Of a stretch of DNA of 16,314 nucleotides, positions 15,288-16,314 are shown piece by piece. Position numbers and translations under genes: made by a program. Below the pieces are notes generated by a model. The model was not told where the DNA came from and did no database searches. It worked only from the letters and a program-made list of their open reading frames with translations. Each line of letters opens with the position of its first letter. Position 1 is the stretch's first letter. Source of the DNA: Bordetella parapertussis (GTDB taxonomy: Bacteria > Pseudomonadota > Gammaproteobacteria > Burkholderiales > Burkholderiaceae_C); NCBI GenBank assembly GCA_945888535.1, contig CAMDAN010000054.1, positions 1 to 16,314 of the forward strand, read 5' to 3'.

Positions 15288-16314
15288 TGTTTTCTACCGC
15301 TTTTCTTGACCTCCCTGCGCTCCTTACGGCCTCAGGAACCGTCACCCTCCCTGGCTCTAAAAGTATTTCTAACCGCGTTTTGTTGTTAGCCGCCTTATGC
15401 GAAGGTGTCACTACGCTGCATGATGTTCTTGATTCTGATGACACGCGTGTGATGCTGAGAGCTTTAGAAGCACTGGGTTGCAAAATTGAATCGCAAGGTC
15501 AAACTTTCAAGGTCCACGGCCTCGCCGGACAATTAGCAGACCTGCCTTTGCAATTATTTTTAGGCAACGCGGGTACCGCGATGCGACCCTTAACGGCTGC
15601 GCTGGCCGTTCTTGGCGGCGATTTTGAGCTCAGCGGTGTTCCTCGGATGCACGAACGGCCCATTGGCGATTTGGTTGACGCCTTGCGCCAACTCGGTTGC
15701 ACCATTGACTATATTGGCAACGCAGGCTTTCCGCCCCTGCGCATTGGCCAACCCGATTTGCAACTGTCAAAACCGATACAAGTCAGAGGCGATGTCTCCA
15801 GCCAATTTTTAACGGCCCTGCTGATGGCTTTGCCATTGGTGGCAAAAAAAGACATCGTGATTGATGTCGTGGGGGAACTGATCTCGCGTCCCTATATTGA
15901 AATTACCTTGCAACTGCTCGCGCGGTTTGGGGTTACGGTACAGCGCGATGGATGGCAACGGTTTACGATTCCCGCTGGCGCAAAACTGCGCTCCCCAGGC
16001 GATTTACATGTGGAGGCCGATGCCTCGTCTGCGAGCTACTTTATTGCGCTCGGGGCAATCACACAAAGCGCCAATACTGGTGCTAATGCCACGCAAGGTA
16101 TTCGAATTCAGGGCGTAGGTGCGAACTCTATTCAAGGCGATATTCGATTCATTGAAGCAGCCCAAGCGATGGGCGCCCATATTGAAAGTGGCCCCAATTA
16201 CTTGCACGTGTCCCGCGGCGCTTGGCCGCTCAAAGCGATTTCCTTGGACTGCAATCACATCCCTGATGCCGCCATGACTTTGGCGGTCATGGCGCTTTAC
16301 GCCAAAGGCACCAC
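15287..16314 (+). CDS. aroA: 3-phosphoshikimate 1-carboxyvinyltransferase (EPSP synthase), 5' part
   Basis: The frame from ATG 15287 stays open to the right edge, giving 342 codons of an enzyme usually about 430 residues, so roughly the last fifth is outside. EPSP synthase joins shikimate-3-phosphate and phosphoenolpyruvate in the shikimate pathway. The substrate-binding start is [10 protein letters not shown] (21-30, Lys25 and Ser26), the phosphoenolpyruvate loop is [10 protein letters not shown] (92-101) with the Gly96 and Pro101 of glyphosate-sensitive class I enzymes, and the catalytic Asp is Asp327 in IPDAAMT. The start overlaps the tyrA stop by one base (TAATG), a classic translational-coupling layout. 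It supplies the chorismate branch used by the pheA and tyrA products just upstream; cmk and rpsA commonly follow in relatives but cannot be seen here. Confidence 0.96.
   Translation, partial: MFSTAFLDLPALLTASGTVTLPGSKSISNRVLLLAALCEGVTTLHDVLDSDDTRVMLRALEALGCKIESQGQTFKVHGLAGQLADLPLQLFLGNAGTAMRPLTAALAVLGGDFELSGVPRMHERPIGDLVDALRQLGCTIDYIGNAGFPPLRIGQPDLQLSKPIQVRGDVSSQFLTALLMALPLVAKKDIVIDVVGELISRPYIEITLQLLARFGVTVQRDGWQRFTIPAGAKLRSPGDLHVEADASSASYFIALGAITQSANTGANATQGIRIQGVGANSIQGDIRFIEAAQAMGAHIESGPNYLHVSRGAWPLKAISLDCNHIPDAAMTLAVMALYAKGT

Noticed and set aside
1..16314. CRISPR arrays, insertion sequences, integrases, toxin-antitoxin pairs, defence genes or biosynthetic clusters.
   Set aside because: No spaced direct repeats, transposase or integrase motifs, or small paired genes were seen; nearly all sequence is accounted for by housekeeping genes.

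Overview
This window looks like an ordinary chromosomal housekeeping segment of a betaproteobacterium, most likely order Burkholderiales and close to Comamonadaceae. The basis is the gene order (ompA-like, ubiG and gph pointing left; gyrA, serC, pheA, tyrA and aroA pointing right), the tmRNA tag ANDERFALAA, a small cysteine-pair OmpA-like protein of the Burkholderiales kind, and a one-polypeptide nitrite/sulfite reductase paired with a DUF934 protein. Genus cannot be fixed by eye. Base composition and codon use look even throughout, and I see no transposase, integrase, phage gene, CRISPR array or attachment site.

Left block (1-3659, + strand): the C-terminal end of a ribokinase-type sugar kinase cut by the window edge, then a nucleoside hydrolase 2 bp downstream; together they fit nucleoside salvage (nucleoside to base plus ribose, ribose to ribose-5-phosphate). 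After a 90-bp gap come a siroheme/4Fe-4S nitrite/sulfite reductase and its DUF934 partner. The assimilatory genes that often follow such a pair (cysH, cysD, cysN) are not here: the next gene is a convergent DUF3297 protein (3664-3921, - strand).

Middle (3922-6743): a large inner-membrane-anchored DUF748/AsmA-like protein on the + strand, then a perfect 9-bp hairpin that terminates the leftward transcript.

Leftward block (6711-9282, - strand), in transcription order: ompA-like with its own promoter and long leader, a strong UUCG-loop terminator, ubiG, gph overlapping it by 3 bp, and 12 bp later ssrA (tmRNA). The tmRNA gene is complete, with acceptor stem, TPsiC-like arm, encoded CCA, tag reading frame and tandem stops. 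Its -10 box seems to include the gph stop codon.

Right block (9552-16314, + strand): gyrA, serC, pheA, tyrA and aroA, packed with overlaps or gaps of 15 bp or less. It joins a topoisomerase subunit to serine and phenylalanine/tyrosine synthesis and the shikimate pathway. hisC, found between pheA and tyrA in some relatives, is absent. aroA runs off the right edge.

I did not find a convincing new biological system. The points most worth a second look are the ssrA promoter buried in the end of gph, Gln at GyrA position 83, the shortened sulfite-reduction cluster, the hexamer tandem repeat in ompA, and inverted repeats next to the starts of the sulfite reductase gene and gyrA.
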